A DNA stretch of 64,000 nt from Curvibacter sp. CHRR-16 (GCF_018474005.1 NZ_JAHCSH010000003.1:548028-612027), one strand, 5' to 3'. Positions 52,077 through 61,941 are shown, counted from the stretch's first letter. Program-made: numbers and translations. Notes: generated by a model not told the origin, from the sequence alone.

Positions 52077-54914
52077 ATGTCGTCAGAAAGTCAGTCACCA
52101 TCGTTTTTTGATTCGACTGAGGCATTGCTCGATCCGGCCAACGAGCGAAGGGCCATGCGCCACGGCCCCCATGTCCGGGTGAGGTGGGTCATGGCCATCA
52201 TGCTCGGTGTGTTGGCTGTGTTGGTGACCATTGGTTTTTTGGTCAATTACGACACCGATGAAGACCTGCACTTGGAAGTCTCACTGATGCAGGTGATCGC
52301 TGATCGCATGCAATTGCTGGGTGAGCAAGACAAGCATTTGCAGGCCTATTTGGAAACAGGTGATGCCAGCGACCAGCAGGCCTTGGTGCAAAGCGTACGC
52401 CAAGCCACTGTGCTCAACGACAACTTTGCTGGCTTGTACGCCCAGTGGCAGTTGCGCAGCCTGAAAAACCAAGGAACGCCCTTGCAGGATTACTTTGATC
52501 AGTGGCGTGCATCCGAGGTGGAAATGGTCAACTTTTTGTTGGACATGCCACCGCCTGTGGCATCGACCACCAAGCCCCCGCGAGTCATGGTGGCCAAGCT
52601 CGATTGGCTGCACGAGCAATTGCTGTTGGTCTCCAATACTTTGGGCGATATCCAGCGCCACTTGCTCTCGCGCATGCATACCCTGCGCGAGCGCTCCAAG
52701 AACTTTGGCATTCTGTGGTACACGCTGATTGTGGCAGTGCTCATGTTGATGCTGCTGCTGGTGGTGGAGCACACGGTACGGGTAATCAAACGCCAGTACC
52801 GCACCGAACGGGCCCAGACCGAGCGTTTGCGCCGCTTTGTGATGGTGGCCGAGATGAGCTCCAGTGCCATGGTGCTCACCGATGCCAATCACCGCGTCAT
52901 GTGGGCCAACAAAGCCTATGGCCGCATGCTTGATGCCCAAGTGCAGTCCATCATTGGTCGCCGGGCCGAGGCCTTGCTGCGCCGTGCACGGGTCGATGAG
53001 CGCGCTCTGCGCCATTTGCGTTTGGCGGTATTGGCGGGTGTTGCCCACAAGCAAGAGTTGTTTTTGCATGGTGCCAATGGCAAGCGGCGCTGGTTTCAAA
53101 TAGAAACCAAACCTTTGGTCAATGAAGAGCGCACCGTCATTGGGGCGGTGATGGTGGCCCAAGAGATGACCGAGCTGCGCCAACAAGCGCATATGTTGCG
53201 GTTGGCCATCGATGGTGCTGGTGTGGGTATTTGGGATTGGGAGATCAACACCGACTGGACGCGTTGCAACGAGCGATTCATGGAATTGATGGGTTTTGGC
53301 TCCAATGTGAGCATGATGCGCGGTCGCGAATGGCAGCAGCGTGTGCACCCAGACGATAGACCTATTTGGCGCGAGTTCATCATTGGTTTGTTGCGCGTGA
53401 CGGGGGGATCTAACCGCACGGTGGTGCGGCTGCAGCAGGTCAATGGCCGTTGGATTTGGCTCTTGATCGCGGGCACGGTGTCAGAACGCGACAGCAAGGG
53501 CCATGCACTGCGCATGACAGGTGTGGTGATGGATGTGAACGCGCAAAAAGCCATGGAGTTGCAGCTGCGCAATGCTGCCCGCACCGATGAGCTCACGCAG
53601 TTGCCCAACCGTTCGGTGGTGCAAGAAAAAATCGAAACCGCTTTGGCACGCCGCCGCCAGCAGCCGGGCTACAACTTTGCGGTGCTGTTCATGGACTTTG
53701 ACCGCTTCAAACAGGTCAATGACACCTTGGGTCACGGCGTGGGCGATGAGTTGCTGCGCCAAATTGCCCGCCGCTTGCAAGACACGCTACGCCCCGGCGA
53801 TACCTTGGTGCACACCAGCGATTTTGATTTGCTGGCCGCCCGCATCGGGGGCGATGAGTTCGTGGTGGTGCTGGACGATATCCGGGGCGATTTGGACGCC
53901 GAGATCGTGGCCGGACGCTTGCTCGACGTGCTGGCAGTGCCCTACCAGGTGGGCAACCACCGGGTCGATAGCACGGTGAGCATCGGCATTGTGACCAGCA
54001 CCTTCGCGGCCGACGATGCCGACAGCGTGTTGCGCGATGCCGACATTGCCATGTACGAAGCCAAGCGCAGTGGCAGGGCGCGCTACGTGATGTTTGAGCC
54101 GGCCATGCGCGACCGCGTGAGTGCGGCGGTGGCCTTGGAGAGCGACTTGCGCCAAGCCTTGGCCGCTAAGGGCTTGCATGTGGTGTACCAGCCCATCATC
54201 GATTTGCGCACCCAGCGTCTCATGGGGGTGGAGGCCTTGGCACGCTGGCGCCATCCGGTGCGGGGTATGGTGTCGCCAGCGGATTTTGTGCCCATGGCCG
54301 AGGCCAGCGGTTTAATCGACACGTTGGGGCAATTTGTGCTGCAGCAATCGTGTACCGATTTCGAGCGTTGGCAGGCGGAGTTGGGGCCTTTGGCTCCGCG
54401 TAGCGTATCGGTCAACCTGTCGCGGGCGCAGTTGCGCCACCCGCATTTGGTGGCCATGGTGCACGACACCTTGCGCAACCACAGCATGCGTCCGAGCAAC
54501 CTTATTTTGGAAGTGACCGAAAGTTTGGCTGCACAAGACGAGCAAGTGCAAGGCACCCTGCATGCCATTCGCGAGCTGGGGGTGGAGTTGTCCTTGGATG
54601 ACTTTGGTACGGGCTACTCTTCGTTGGCGTGCCTGCACGAATTGCCCATACAGCACCTGAAAATCGATCGCAGCTTTGTCGCCTTGTCCAACCCCAGTCG
54701 CTACCACCGTGTGCTGGTGGAGTCCACTGTGGAGGTGGGGCATGCATTGGGACTGCAAGTGGTGGCCGAAGGGATTGAAACCGAAGAGCAAATGCAGCAC
54801 ATGCAGCGCATTGGTTGTGACAAGGGGCAGGGGTACTGGTTTGCCAAACCCATGGAGACGACCCATTTGCTCAGTTGGATACGCGAGCGCGAAGTGCCGC
54901 TGGAAGTGGAGTGA
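52077..54914 (+). CDS. membrane GGDEF-EAL protein with PAS domains
   Basis: A 945-residue c-di-GMP enzyme. TM1 lies at about 38-60 and TM2 at about 210-235, with a periplasmic helical domain between. Two PAS/PAC units follow (about 255-370 and 375-500; LRLAIDGAGVGIWDWEINTD opens the second). GGDEF is at about 510-670 with the full catalytic RIGGDEFVVVLDD, and EAL at about 685-940 with intact EALARWRHP, NLSRAQLRHP-type and DDFGTGYSSLACL motifs. Both cyclase and phosphodiesterase sites look active; which dominates cannot be read. It starts 34 bp after rpe and ends overlapping the gph region. Confidence 0.93.
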   Translation: MSSESQSPSFFDSTEALLDPANERRAMRHGPHVRVRWVMAIMLGVLAVLVTIGFLVNYDTDEDLHLEVSLMQVIADRMQLLGEQDKHLQAYLETGDASDQQALVQSVRQATVLNDNFAGLYAQWQLRSLKNQGTPLQDYFDQWRASEVEMVNFLLDMPPPVASTTKPPRVMVAKLDWLHEQLLLVSNTLGDIQRHLLSRMHTLRERSKNFGILWYTLIVAVLMLMLLLVVEHTVRVIKRQYRTERAQTERLRRFVMVAEMSSSAMVLTDANHRVMWANKAYGRMLDAQVQSIIGRRAEALLRRARVDERALRHLRLAVLAGVAHKQELFLHGANGKRRWFQIETKPLVNEERTVIGAVMVAQEMTELRQQAHMLRLAIDGAGVGIWDWEINTDWTRCNERFMELMGFGSNVSMMRGREWQQRVHPDDRPIWREFIIGLLRVTGGSNRTVVRLQQVNGRWIWLLIAGTVSERDSKGHALRMTGVVMDVNAQKAMELQLRNAARTDELTQLPNRSVVQEKIETALARRRQQPGYNFAVLFMDFDRFKQVNDTLGHGVGDELLRQIARRLQDTLRPGDTLVHTSDFDLLAARIGGDEFVVVLDDIRGDLDAEIVAGRLLDVLAVPYQVGNHRVDSTVSIGIVTSTFAADDADSVLRDADIAMYEAKRSGRARYVMFEPAMRDRVSAAVALESDLRQALAAKGLHVVYQPIIDLRTQRLMGVEALARWRHPVRGMVSPADFVPMAEASGLIDTLGQFVLQQSCTDFERWQAELGPLAPRSVSVNLSRAQLRHPHLVAMVHDTLRNHSMRPSNLILEVTESLAAQDEQVQGTLHAIRELGVELSLDDFGTGYSSLACLHELPIQHLKIDRSFVALSNPSRYHRVLVESTVEVGHALGLQVVAEGIETEEQMQHMQRIGCDKGQGYWFAKPMETTHLLSWIREREVPLEVE

Positions 54915-54919
54915 TTTCT

Positions 54920-55627
54920 GTGAATACTGTGTTGCATGCAGCGCCCCCGCAGGGTTTGCTGCTGGATTTGGATGGAACCTTGGTCGATACGCGTGGGGAC
55001 TTTCAACAGGCCTTGCAGCGCATGCTGGCACAACTGCCAGCGCCGTATGCCTCGTTTGTTGTGGAGTTGGAGCAGGTGGAGCATTTGGTGGGCAAGGGCA
55101 CCGAGCACTTGGTGCGCAGCTTGCTCGCCCAAGTGCAGCGCAGCCACGGCCTGCACACGTTGGAGGAATCCATGGTGCAGCAGGCTTTGCAGGCCTATAT
55201 GGCGCATTACCCCCACATCAATGGCCACTACTCCACCGTGTATGCGGGTGTGCAGGCCGGGCTGCAGCGTTGCCAACAGCAGGGCTTGCCCATGGCGTGT
55301 GTGACCAATAAGCCGGAGCGTTTTGCCCGTGATTTGCTGCAAGCCAAAGGTCTGCTGGGCTATTTCCAGTTGGTGGTCGGTGGTGATACGGTGGCACGCA
55401 AAAAACCCGATCCTATGCCGTTGCTGCATGCGTGCAGCACCTTGGGCTGGGCCCCTGCACGCACGTGGATGGTGGGCGATAGCAGCAACGATGTGGTGGC
55501 CGCACGCGCTGCAGGTTGCCCGGTGTTGTTGGTGCCTTATGGCTACAACCACGGTGAGTCAGTGCAATCGGCGGGAGCGGATGCCTATATCGACACGCTT
55601 GAGCAACTGCCGCTTGCAGCGCCGTAA
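54920..55627 (+). CDS. gph: phosphoglycolate phosphatase
   Basis: A 235-residue HAD-superfamily phosphatase that dephosphorylates 2-phosphoglycolate. Motif I LLLDLDGTLVDT, motif II VTNKP, motif III Lys in ARKKPDP and motif IV MVGDSSNDVVAA are intact. The cap domain is of the Gph type. There is no ATG. GTG 54920 is chosen because GGAG lies 8 bp upstream; GTG 54911, overlapping the previous stop, is an alternative. It stands directly after the c-di-GMP gene. Confidence 0.92.
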   Translation: MNTVLHAAPPQGLLLDLDGTLVDTRGDFQQALQRMLAQLPAPYASFVVELEQVEHLVGKGTEHLVRSLLAQVQRSHGLHTLEESMVQQALQAYMAHYPHINGHYSTVYAGVQAGLQRCQQQGLPMACVTNKPERFARDLLQAKGLLGYFQLVVGGDTVARKKPDPMPLLHACSTLGWAPARTWMVGDSSNDVVAARAAGCPVLLVPYGYNHGESVQSAGADAYIDTLEQLPLAAP

Positions 55628-55645
55628 TAGCTACCTGTGCATGGG

Positions 55646-56266
55646 CTAAGAGGCCCCCAGCAACGCGTCTTTGAGTTTGTGATCGGCGGGGACAGGGCCC
55701 AGCCATATGCCCATGATGGCGCGGTAGAAGTCGGCATCTTTGAAGGGCTCCCCTTGTGGTTTGCCTTTGACGCTAATCACCATGCCGGTACCGGGTATCC
55801 AATCGACCGTGACCACATCACCGGGACTCAGGGATTTGTTGGCACTGAACATCTCGCTCATGCGCAGCAGGCCAGGAACGAGTTTGCTCAGTTCGGATTT
55901 GGGGGTGTTGTCCTCCACCCCCCGCGTGAGCAGCTTGCCAAAGGAGTTGGCATCGATGTCACGCACAAAAGTCATGGACAGTCGTTTGGGGCCTGGGTTG
56001 CGCAAAAGGGCGTCGAGCGAGCGGATTTTTTCATTGGCATACAGCGCACCTGCGTACACCTTGAACACGGCCTTGTAGCGCATGCCCGCGCCTTGTAGGG
56101 GCAGGGTAGTGCCGGCCACAGTGGCACTGTCGTCCACTTTGGTGCCTTGCACATCCAGTGCCCAAGTCCAAACGGGGATCATGGCCAAGCATGTGACCAG
56201 CAGGCAGTGCAGTGCTCCGTGCAGCCAAGGCATGCGGCGGTCTTGATGGATGGATTCAGTGTGCAT
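55646..56266 (-). CDS. secreted chalcone-isomerase-like protein
   Basis: A 206-residue protein with a signal sequence (hydrophobic LHCLLVTCLAMIPVWTWAL) and a chalcone-isomerase-like domain: MRYKAVFKVYAGALYANEK, KRLSMTFVRDIDANSFGKLL and PGDVVTVDWIPGTGMVISV. Bacterial members (CHALCONE_3) are periplasmic, with no demonstrated flavonoid activity. It is convergent with gph and is probably a single gene. Confidence 0.85.
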   Translation of the reverse strand: MHTESIHQDRRMPWLHGALHCLLVTCLAMIPVWTWALDVQGTKVDDSATVAGTTLPLQGAGMRYKAVFKVYAGALYANEKIRSLDALLRNPGPKRLSMTFVRDIDANSFGKLLTRGVEDNTPKSELSKLVPGLLRMSEMFSANKSLSPGDVVTVDWIPGTGMVISVKGKPQGEPFKDADFYRAIMGIWLGPVPADHKLKDALLGAS

Positions 56267-56397
56267 AGTGCGCCTCCATGGGTGGCAAAAGCAGGGACAG
56301 GCATTGTCAAAGGCGCTTGTGGCATGCCAATTTGGTGTTTCACCTTAGCCCTCAGTCTTTAGGTGCGGCTCTCTAGCGCAGGAGTAGGTGCCGGGTT

Positions 56398-56406
56398 TGC
56401 TACACT
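56398..56406 (+). promoter_or_regulatory. extended -10 promoter of the trp operon
   Basis: TGCTACACT is an extended -10 (TGnTANANT-like). No good -35 box is placed 16-18 bp upstream, as is common for extended -10 promoters. The expected start point is 56412-56414, which coincides with the ATG of the leader peptide. Confidence 0.5.
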
Positions 56407-56413
56407 GCGCCGC

Positions 56414-56500
56414 ATGTTCATACACCGCATTCGCACGACAGGTTGTAGTGACCGGGGAGCCTGGCCCTGGCGTCGCTGCGTTGTTGTGCCCGCTCACTAA
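56414..56500 (+). CDS. trpL: trp operon leader peptide (putative)
   Basis: A 28-residue frame, MFIHRIRTTGCSDRGAWPWR then RCVVVPAH, ending in TAA. It has two tryptophans separated by one proline (WPW) and ends 136 bp before trpE, the hallmarks of a transcription-attenuation leader in which ribosome stalling at Trp codons controls downstream pairing. There is no ribosome site, and the likely transcription start falls on or next to the ATG, so it may be translated leaderless, as reported for rhizobial trpL. The short length means chance cannot be excluded. Confidence 0.55.
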   Translation: MFIHRIRTTGCSDRGAWPWRRCVVVPAH

Positions 56501-56636
56501 GGGCGCGGCGGCTGCCTAGGCGCAGCCCTCGCGTTCTGGCGAGCACTGTGCACTGTCTTGCTGGGCGTCTAGCCCATCCCCTATCCGAGCAGTGAAGCCC
56601 ACTGCTTGCGCAGCGAATGAACCCAAAGGCATTGCC
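56501..56636 (+). promoter_or_regulatory. trp attenuator-like leader region
   Basis: Between trpL and trpE lie three short hairpins: GGCTGC/GCAGCC (56510-56527), CTCGC/GCGAG (56528-56543) and TGGGC/GCCCA (56562-56576). None is followed by a T-run, so if this is an attenuator it does not use a classic intrinsic terminator, or the decisive pairing is with the leader coding region. Confidence 0.4.
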
Positions 56637-58181
56637 ATGACAGAAGCCCAATTCAATGCCCTGCACGCGCAGGGTTACAACCGTATTCCATTGACTCTGC
56701 AAGCGTTTGCAGACTTGGAAACCCCACTTTCGCTCTACCTCAAGTTGGCGTGTGAATCCGGCAGTACCGAGCCTGCGGCCAATAGTTTTTTGCTCGAGTC
56801 CGTGGTCGGTGGCGAGCGTTTTGGGCGTTACAGCTTTATTGGCTTGCCAGCCAGTACGTGGTTGCGTGCCAGTGGTTTTGGTGCACAAGCTGTGACCGAG
56901 GTGGTGTACCAAGGTACCGTGGTGGAGCGCGCCAGTGGCAATCCGCTGGACTTTATAGCGGCCTACCAGCAGCGTTTCAAGGTGGCCATACAGCCCGGCA
57001 TGCCGCGCTTTTGTGGTGGCTTGGCGGGCTATTTCGGCTACGACGCAGTGCGTTATTTTGAAAAAAAACTGGAAAGAACCTGCCCGCCCGACGAGTTGGG
57101 AACGCCCGACATCCTGCTGTTGCAGTGCGAAGAGCTGGCGGTGATCGACAACCTGAGTGGCAAGCTGCACCTCATGGTCTATGTGGACCCTGCACAGCCG
57201 CAGGCCTATGCCCAGGGGCAGGCCCGCCTGCAAGCGCTCAAGGCGCGTTTGCACCAAGCGGTGGCGCTGCCAGTGCAGCAACCCGTGGAGAAGCAGCCGC
57301 TGGTGCGCGACTTCGCCAAAGAGGACTATCTGGCCGCCGTAGAGCGTGCCAAAGAGCTGATCGCCGGGGGCGACTTCATGCAAGTGCAGGTCGGTCAGCG
57401 CATCAAAAAACGCTACGAAGCGTCACCTTTGTCGCTGTACCGCGCGCTGCGTTCACTCAACCCCAGCCCTTACATGTATTACTACAACTTCAGTGGCACT
57501 GATGGGCAAGGCAGCGACTTCCATGTAGTGGGGGCATCGCCAGAAATTTTGGTGCGCCAAGAAAGTGTGTTGGCGGCTGACAGTGGGACTGTGCAGCAGA
57601 AAGTCACCATTCGCCCGCTGGCGGGAACCCGCCCCCGTGGTGCCACGCCCGAGGCCGACAAGGCAGCAGAGCAGGAGCTCATCAACGACCCCAAAGAGCG
57701 GGCTGAGCACGTCATGCTGATTGACTTGGCCCGCAATGACATTGGCCGCATTGCCGAAATCGGCTCGGTCAAGGTGACCGATGCCTTTGTGATCGAGCGC
57801 TACAGCCACGTCATGCACATCGTCAGCAACGTGGAGGGTACGCTGCTGCCGGGCATGACCAATATGGATGTGCTCAAAGCCACTTTCCCAGCCGGTACGC
57901 TCACCGGCGCGCCCAAGGTGCATGCCATGGAACTGATCGACCAACTCGAACCCGTCAAGCGCGGCATTTATGGCGGTGCTTGCGGTTACCTGAGTTATGC
58001 GGGGGATATGGACGTAGCCATTGCCATTCGTACTGGTGTCATCAAGAACGGCACGCTGCACGTGCAAGCTGCTGCTGGGGTCGTGGCCGATTCAGTGCCT
58101 GAGATGGAATGGCGTGAAACAGAACACAAAGCCCGCGCTCTGTTGCGCGCTGCTGAGTTGGTAGAGGAAGGATTGCAATGA
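56637..58181 (+). CDS. trpE: anthranilate synthase component I
   Basis: Converts chorismate to anthranilate together with TrpG. The 514-residue protein has the N-terminal lobe with the Trp-feedback LLESVVGGERFGRYSFIG motif, and the C-terminal chorismate-binding core (GGDFMQVQVGQRIKKRY, IRPLAGTRPRGATPEADKAA, LARNDIGRIAEIGSVKVTD, and GAPKVHAMELIDQLEP before GGACGYLSYAGDMDVAIAIR). ATG 56637 is chosen over an in-frame GTG 15 codons upstream. The stop overlaps the chorismate mutase start. Confidence 0.96.
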   Translation: MTEAQFNALHAQGYNRIPLTLQAFADLETPLSLYLKLACESGSTEPAANSFLLESVVGGERFGRYSFIGLPASTWLRASGFGAQAVTEVVYQGTVVERASGNPLDFIAAYQQRFKVAIQPGMPRFCGGLAGYFGYDAVRYFEKKLERTCPPDELGTPDILLLQCEELAVIDNLSGKLHLMVYVDPAQPQAYAQGQARLQALKARLHQAVALPVQQPVEKQPLVRDFAKEDYLAAVERAKELIAGGDFMQVQVGQRIKKRYEASPLSLYRALRSLNPSPYMYYYNFSGTDGQGSDFHVVGASPEILVRQESVLAADSGTVQQKVTIRPLAGTRPRGATPEADKAAEQELINDPKERAEHVMLIDLARNDIGRIAEIGSVKVTDAFVIERYSHVMHIVSNVEGTLLPGMTNMDVLKATFPAGTLTGAPKVHAMELIDQLEPVKRGIYGGACGYLSYAGDMDVAIAIRTGVIKNGTLHVQAAAGVVADSVPEMEWRETEHKARALLRAAELVEEGLQ

Positions 58182-58519
58182 GCAAGGTACAACACCAATA
58201 TGACGCTGCCCGCAAAGCCAAGCATTGCGACAACATGCAGCAAGTGCGCGAACACATCGATGCCTTGGATACGCAAATCACTGCCCTGCTGGTGGAGCGC
58301 ACTGGCTACATGACCGAGGCCGCCCGTATCAAGCAAGACCCAAGCAAGGTGTACGACCAAGCGCGTATCGATTTCATCTTGGCCCGCGTGCGGGCCATGG
58401 CCCAAGCTCAGGGCGGCCAACCCGATGTGGTGGAGGCGGCGTACAAGGCGCTGATCCATGCGTCTATTGAATTTGAGCACCGTGAGTTTGCGCGTCTGCG
58501 CCAAGGAGCCCAGCAATGA
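58178..58519 (+). CDS. chorismate mutase (AroQ class)
   Basis: A 113-residue AroQ-type all-helical chorismate mutase making prephenate: [34 protein letters not shown] and [20 protein letters not shown]. It has no signal peptide and no fused dehydratase or dehydrogenase. It lies between trpE and trpG with 4-bp overlaps on both sides, so it is made in step with the enzymes that compete for the same chorismate. This placement links Phe/Tyr and Trp branch flow. Confidence 0.85.
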   Translation: MSKVQHQYDAARKAKHCDNMQQVREHIDALDTQITALLVERTGYMTEAARIKQDPSKVYDQARIDFILARVRAMAQAQGGQPDVVEAAYKALIHASIEFEHREFARLRQGAQQ

Positions 58520-59088
58520 AAGTTTTGATGGTCGATAACTACGATAGCTTCACCTACAACATCGTCCAGTACTTTGGCGAGTTGGGTGCGCAGGTGGAGG
58601 TGTTTCGTAACGACGAAATCACGCTCGAAGGCATTGCTGAGCGCCAGCCGGATCGTTTGGTGATTTCTCCCGGCCCGTGCTCTCCAGCCGAGGCTGGTAT
58701 TTCCGTATCGGCTATCCAGCACTTCATGGGCAAGTTGCCTATTTTGGGCGTGTGTTTGGGGCACCAAAGCATTGGCGCGGCGCTGGGTGGTCGCATCATC
58801 CGCGCCCAAGCGCTGATGCATGGCAAAACCAGTGACATCACCACCACCCAGAAAGGGGTGTTTGCCAACCTGCCCCAGCGCTTCACGGTCAACCGCTACC
58901 ACTCGCTGGCGATTGAGCGCGCCTCGTGTCCGGCTGAGTTGGAAATCACCGCGTGGACGGACGATGGCGAGATCATGGGCGTGCGCCACCGCAGCCTGCC
59001 GCTCGAAGGCGTGCAGTTTCACCCAGAGAGCATCCTCACCGAGCATGGCCACGCCATGCTGCGCAACTTCTTGGAGCAAGCGGCATGA
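58516..59088 (+). CDS. trpG: anthranilate synthase component II (glutamine amidotransferase)
   Basis: Supplies ammonia from glutamine to TrpE. The 190-residue class-I amidotransferase opens [20 protein letters not shown]. The nucleophile Cys80 is in [11 protein letters not shown] and the His/Glu pair in [12 protein letters not shown] (His169). It is shorter than the TrpGD fusion; trpD is separate downstream. It may also serve as PabA, as in many bacteria with one such gene. The stop overlaps ltaE by 4 bp. Confidence 0.95.
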   Translation: MKVLMVDNYDSFTYNIVQYFGELGAQVEVFRNDEITLEGIAERQPDRLVISPGPCSPAEAGISVSAIQHFMGKLPILGVCLGHQSIGAALGGRIIRAQALMHGKTSDITTTQKGVFANLPQRFTVNRYHSLAIERASCPAELEITAWTDDGEIMGVRHRSLPLEGVQFHPESILTEHGHAMLRNFLEQAA

Positions 59089-60188
59089 GCGCCCAGCCGA
59101 AGGTGGTGGATTTGCGCAGTGACACCGTCACGCAGCCCACGGCCGCCATGCGCGCTGCCATGGCAGCGGCCCCCGTGGGCGACGATGTGTTTGGCGATGA
59201 CCCCACGGTCAACGCCCTGCAAGAGCGGCTGGCGCAGGCGCTGGGTTTTGAGTCGGCGCTGTTCATGCCCACAGGCACGCAGAGCAACCTGTGCGGCATC
59301 TTGGCCCATTGTGGTCGGGGTGATGAATACATCGTCGGTCAGTTGGCGCACACCTACCGCTTTGAGGGCGGTGGTGCCGCCGTGTTGGGCAGCGTGCAGC
59401 CCCAGCCACTCACGCAAGATGCCGGCGGCCAAATGGCGTTGGCCGATATCGCTGCGGCAGTGAAGCCCGATGACTGCCATTTCGCCCGCACCCGTCTGCT
59501 GTGTTTAGAGAACACGTGGAACGGGCATCCCATGCCCGAGGAGTATTTGCAGCAAGCGTCCAGCTTGGCGCGCAGCAAAGGCTTGGCGGTGCATTTGGAT
59601 GGCGCCCGTTTGTTCAATGCTGCAGTGGCCTCGCGCCAAGCGGGTGAGACAGCGACGGCTTCTGCCAAGCGCATTTGCAGCTACTTTGACAGTGTGTCCG
59701 TGTGCTTTAGCAAGGGGCTGGGCGCGCCCATCGGCTCCATGCTGTGCGGTAGCCGCGAACTGATTGCCCGCGCCCACCGCATCCGCAAGATGGTGGGGGG
59801 AGGTATGCGCCAAGTGGGCGTGTTGGCGGCCGCTGTGGACTACGCGCTGGACCACCATGTGGAGCGGTTGGCCGATGACCATGCGCTGGCGCAGCGCTTG
59901 GCGCAAGGCCTGCAAGGCATAGACGGGCTGACCGTGCGCTCAGCCCAGACCAACATCGTGTTTGTCGATGTCGCCGATGGACGTGGCGCGGACTTGCTGG
60001 CGCATCTCAAAGCCCATGGCGTATGGGCCACAGGCTTGATCGGTCTGCGCTTTGTGACGCATCTGGATGTCGATGCTGCCGATATCGACCACACACTGGC
60101 CTGTATTCGGGCGTTCTTTACCCAAGCAGGTGCCAGCGCCGATGGTGCTGTGGCGCACAGGGCATCGCACGGCGCGGCTGTGTATTGA
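59085..60188 (+). CDS. ltaE: low-specificity L-threonine aldolase
   Basis: A 367-residue PLP fold-type I enzyme that splits threonine or allo-threonine into glycine and acetaldehyde. Features: [69 protein letters not shown] and the PLP lysine in [13 protein letters not shown] near residue 210. It is about 20 residues longer than E. coli LtaE at the C-terminus. It is translated from an ATGA overlap with trpG, within the trp operon. Confidence 0.93.
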   Translation: MSAQPKVVDLRSDTVTQPTAAMRAAMAAAPVGDDVFGDDPTVNALQERLAQALGFESALFMPTGTQSNLCGILAHCGRGDEYIVGQLAHTYRFEGGGAAVLGSVQPQPLTQDAGGQMALADIAAAVKPDDCHFARTRLLCLENTWNGHPMPEEYLQQASSLARSKGLAVHLDGARLFNAAVASRQAGETATASAKRICSYFDSVSVCFSKGLGAPIGSMLCGSRELIARAHRIRKMVGGGMRQVGVLAAAVDYALDHHVERLADDHALAQRLAQGLQGIDGLTVRSAQTNIVFVDVADGRGADLLAHLKAHGVWATGLIGLRFVTHLDVDAADIDHTLACIRAFFTQAGASADGAVAHRASHGAAVY

Positions 60189-60209
60189 GACCCCAACGGA
60201 GAAGCACGC

Positions 60210-60875
60210 ATGCCTGATATGTCACACCTATTGGCTTTTATAGCCGCAGGTTGGTTGCTGAATTTGACGCCTGGTCCGGATGTGTTTTACGTCGTCTCGC
60301 ATACGCTGCGCGGTGGTGTGCGGGCCGGCTTGGTGGCTGGGTTCGGTATCACGGCAGGCTGCTTTGTCCATGTGGCAGCTGCAGCTGTGGGATTGAGTGC
60401 TTTGCTGGCGGCCTCAGCCACGGCATTCAACGTACTCAAATGGCTGGGTGCCGCCTATCTGCTGTGGATGGGGTGGCGCATGCTGCGCGCCCGTCCCGGT
60501 ACCGGGCTTGCCCGGGCGGCTGTCCAGGCCCAGCAAGCGCCCTATGCGCCTGACAAGCTACGCCAAGTGTTTGCCGGCGGATTTGTGACCAATGTGCTCA
60601 ACCCCAAAGTGGCCTTGTTTTTCTTGGCTTTTATCCCGCAATTCATAGCGCCGGACTATGCCCACAAGGATTGGGCTTTCATGCTCTTGGGTACTTTGTT
60701 CAATATCAATGCCATCCCTGTCAATGTGCTGTGGGCGCTGGCTGCGGCGTCTTTGACGCAGCGTGCGGCGTGGGTGCTGCGCCATATGCACTGGCTCGAT
60801 CGGGTGGCCGGTGCGATGTTTGTTGGTTTTGGTGTCAAACTGGCTTTGACAAAAGCGCCTTCGGCCGTGGCTTGA
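60210..60875 (+). CDS. LysE/RhtB-family amino-acid exporter
   Basis: A 221-residue inner-membrane exporter with six helices. The family opening (LLNLTPGPDVFYVVSHTLRG) and the GGFVTNVLNPKVALFFLAFI loop are clear. Substrates of the family include threonine, homoserine, leucine and aromatic amino acids. It lies 21 bp after the threonine aldolase inside the trp operon, so export of an amino acid that accumulates when this operon is active is plausible. Confidence 0.9.
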   Translation: MPDMSHLLAFIAAGWLLNLTPGPDVFYVVSHTLRGGVRAGLVAGFGITAGCFVHVAAAAVGLSALLAASATAFNVLKWLGAAYLLWMGWRMLRARPGTGLARAAVQAQQAPYAPDKLRQVFAGGFVTNVLNPKVALFFLAFIPQFIAPDYAHKDWAFMLLGTLFNINAIPVNVLWALAAASLTQRAAWVLRHMHWLDRVAGAMFVGFGVKLALTKAPSAVA

Positions 60876-60909
60876 GGCAAAGTAAAGCGATTGATTTTTG
60901 GAGAAACCC

Positions 60910-61941
60910 ATGTCCATCACCCCCCAAGACGCCTTGCAGCGCGTGATCGAGCACCGTGAAATTTTTCACGATGAGATGCTTGATCTGATGCGCCAGATCA
61001 TGGCCGGAGAGGTGTCCCCCGTGCTGACCGCTGCCATCATGGTGGGCTTGCGGGTCAAGAAGGAAACCATTGGCGAGATCACCGCCGCAGCGCAAGTGAT
61101 GCGCGATTTCTCCACCAAAGTCGAGGTCGCCAATCGCCAGCATTTGGTGGACATCGTCGGCACAGGCGGCGATGGCGCGCACACCTTCAATATCTCGACT
61201 TGTTCTATGTTTGTGGCCGCCGCCGCTGGTGCGAAGGTGAGCAAGCACGGAGGCCGCAGTGTCAGCAGCAAAAGCGGCAGCGCCGATGTGCTGGAATCCT
61301 TGGGTGTGAACATCATGCTCACACCAACGCAGATTGCGCAGAGCTTGGAGCGCCATGGCATTGGCTTTATGTTTGCGCCCAATCACCACCCGGCCATGAA
61401 AAACGTAGCGCCTGTGCGCCGCGAGTTGGGGGTGCGCACCATTTTCAATATCTTGGGGCCGCTGACCAATCCTGCTGGAGCGCCCAATATTTTGATGGGG
61501 GTGTTCCACCCTGATTTGGTGGGCATTCAGGTGCGCGCGTTGCAGCGTTTGGGTGCTGAGCATGCTCTGGTGGTCTATGGCCGTGATGGCATGGACGAGA
61601 TCAGTCTGGGAGCCTCCACCATGGTGGGGGAGCTGCGTGATGGCGTGGTGCGCGAGTACGAAATTCACCCGGAAGACTTTGGTTTGTCCATGGCCAGCAA
61701 CCGCTCTTTGCGGGTGGAAACGGCGGCCGACTCCAAAGCCATGCTGTTGGGTGTGTTGGACAACCAATCTGGTGCAGCGCGTGACATCGTGCTCCTCAAT
61801 GCCGGTGCCGCCTTGTATGCGGCTAATGTGGCCAATTCGATTGCAGAGGGCATCCAGCAAGCTCGCGGTGCTATAGAAACAGGAGCGGCGAAGGCCAAGC
61901 TCGCGGCCTTGCTGGCCGACCAACCCCAAGGAAGCGTATGA
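60910..61941 (+). CDS. trpD: anthranilate phosphoribosyltransferase
   Basis: Transfers phosphoribosyl from PRPP to anthranilate. The 343-residue protein shows the glycine-rich PRPP motif [40 protein letters not shown], the [20 protein letters not shown] region and [24 protein letters not shown] upstream supports ATG 60910; an in-frame TTG is four codons earlier. Its stop overlaps trpC. Confidence 0.96.
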   Translation: MSITPQDALQRVIEHREIFHDEMLDLMRQIMAGEVSPVLTAAIMVGLRVKKETIGEITAAAQVMRDFSTKVEVANRQHLVDIVGTGGDGAHTFNISTCSMFVAAAAGAKVSKHGGRSVSSKSGSADVLESLGVNIMLTPTQIAQSLERHGIGFMFAPNHHPAMKNVAPVRRELGVRTIFNILGPLTNPAGAPNILMGVFHPDLVGIQVRALQRLGAEHALVVYGRDGMDEISLGASTMVGELRDGVVREYEIHPEDFGLSMASNRSLRVETAADSKAMLLGVLDNQSGAARDIVLLNAGAALYAANVANSIAEGIQQARGAIETGAAKAKLAALLADQPQGSV

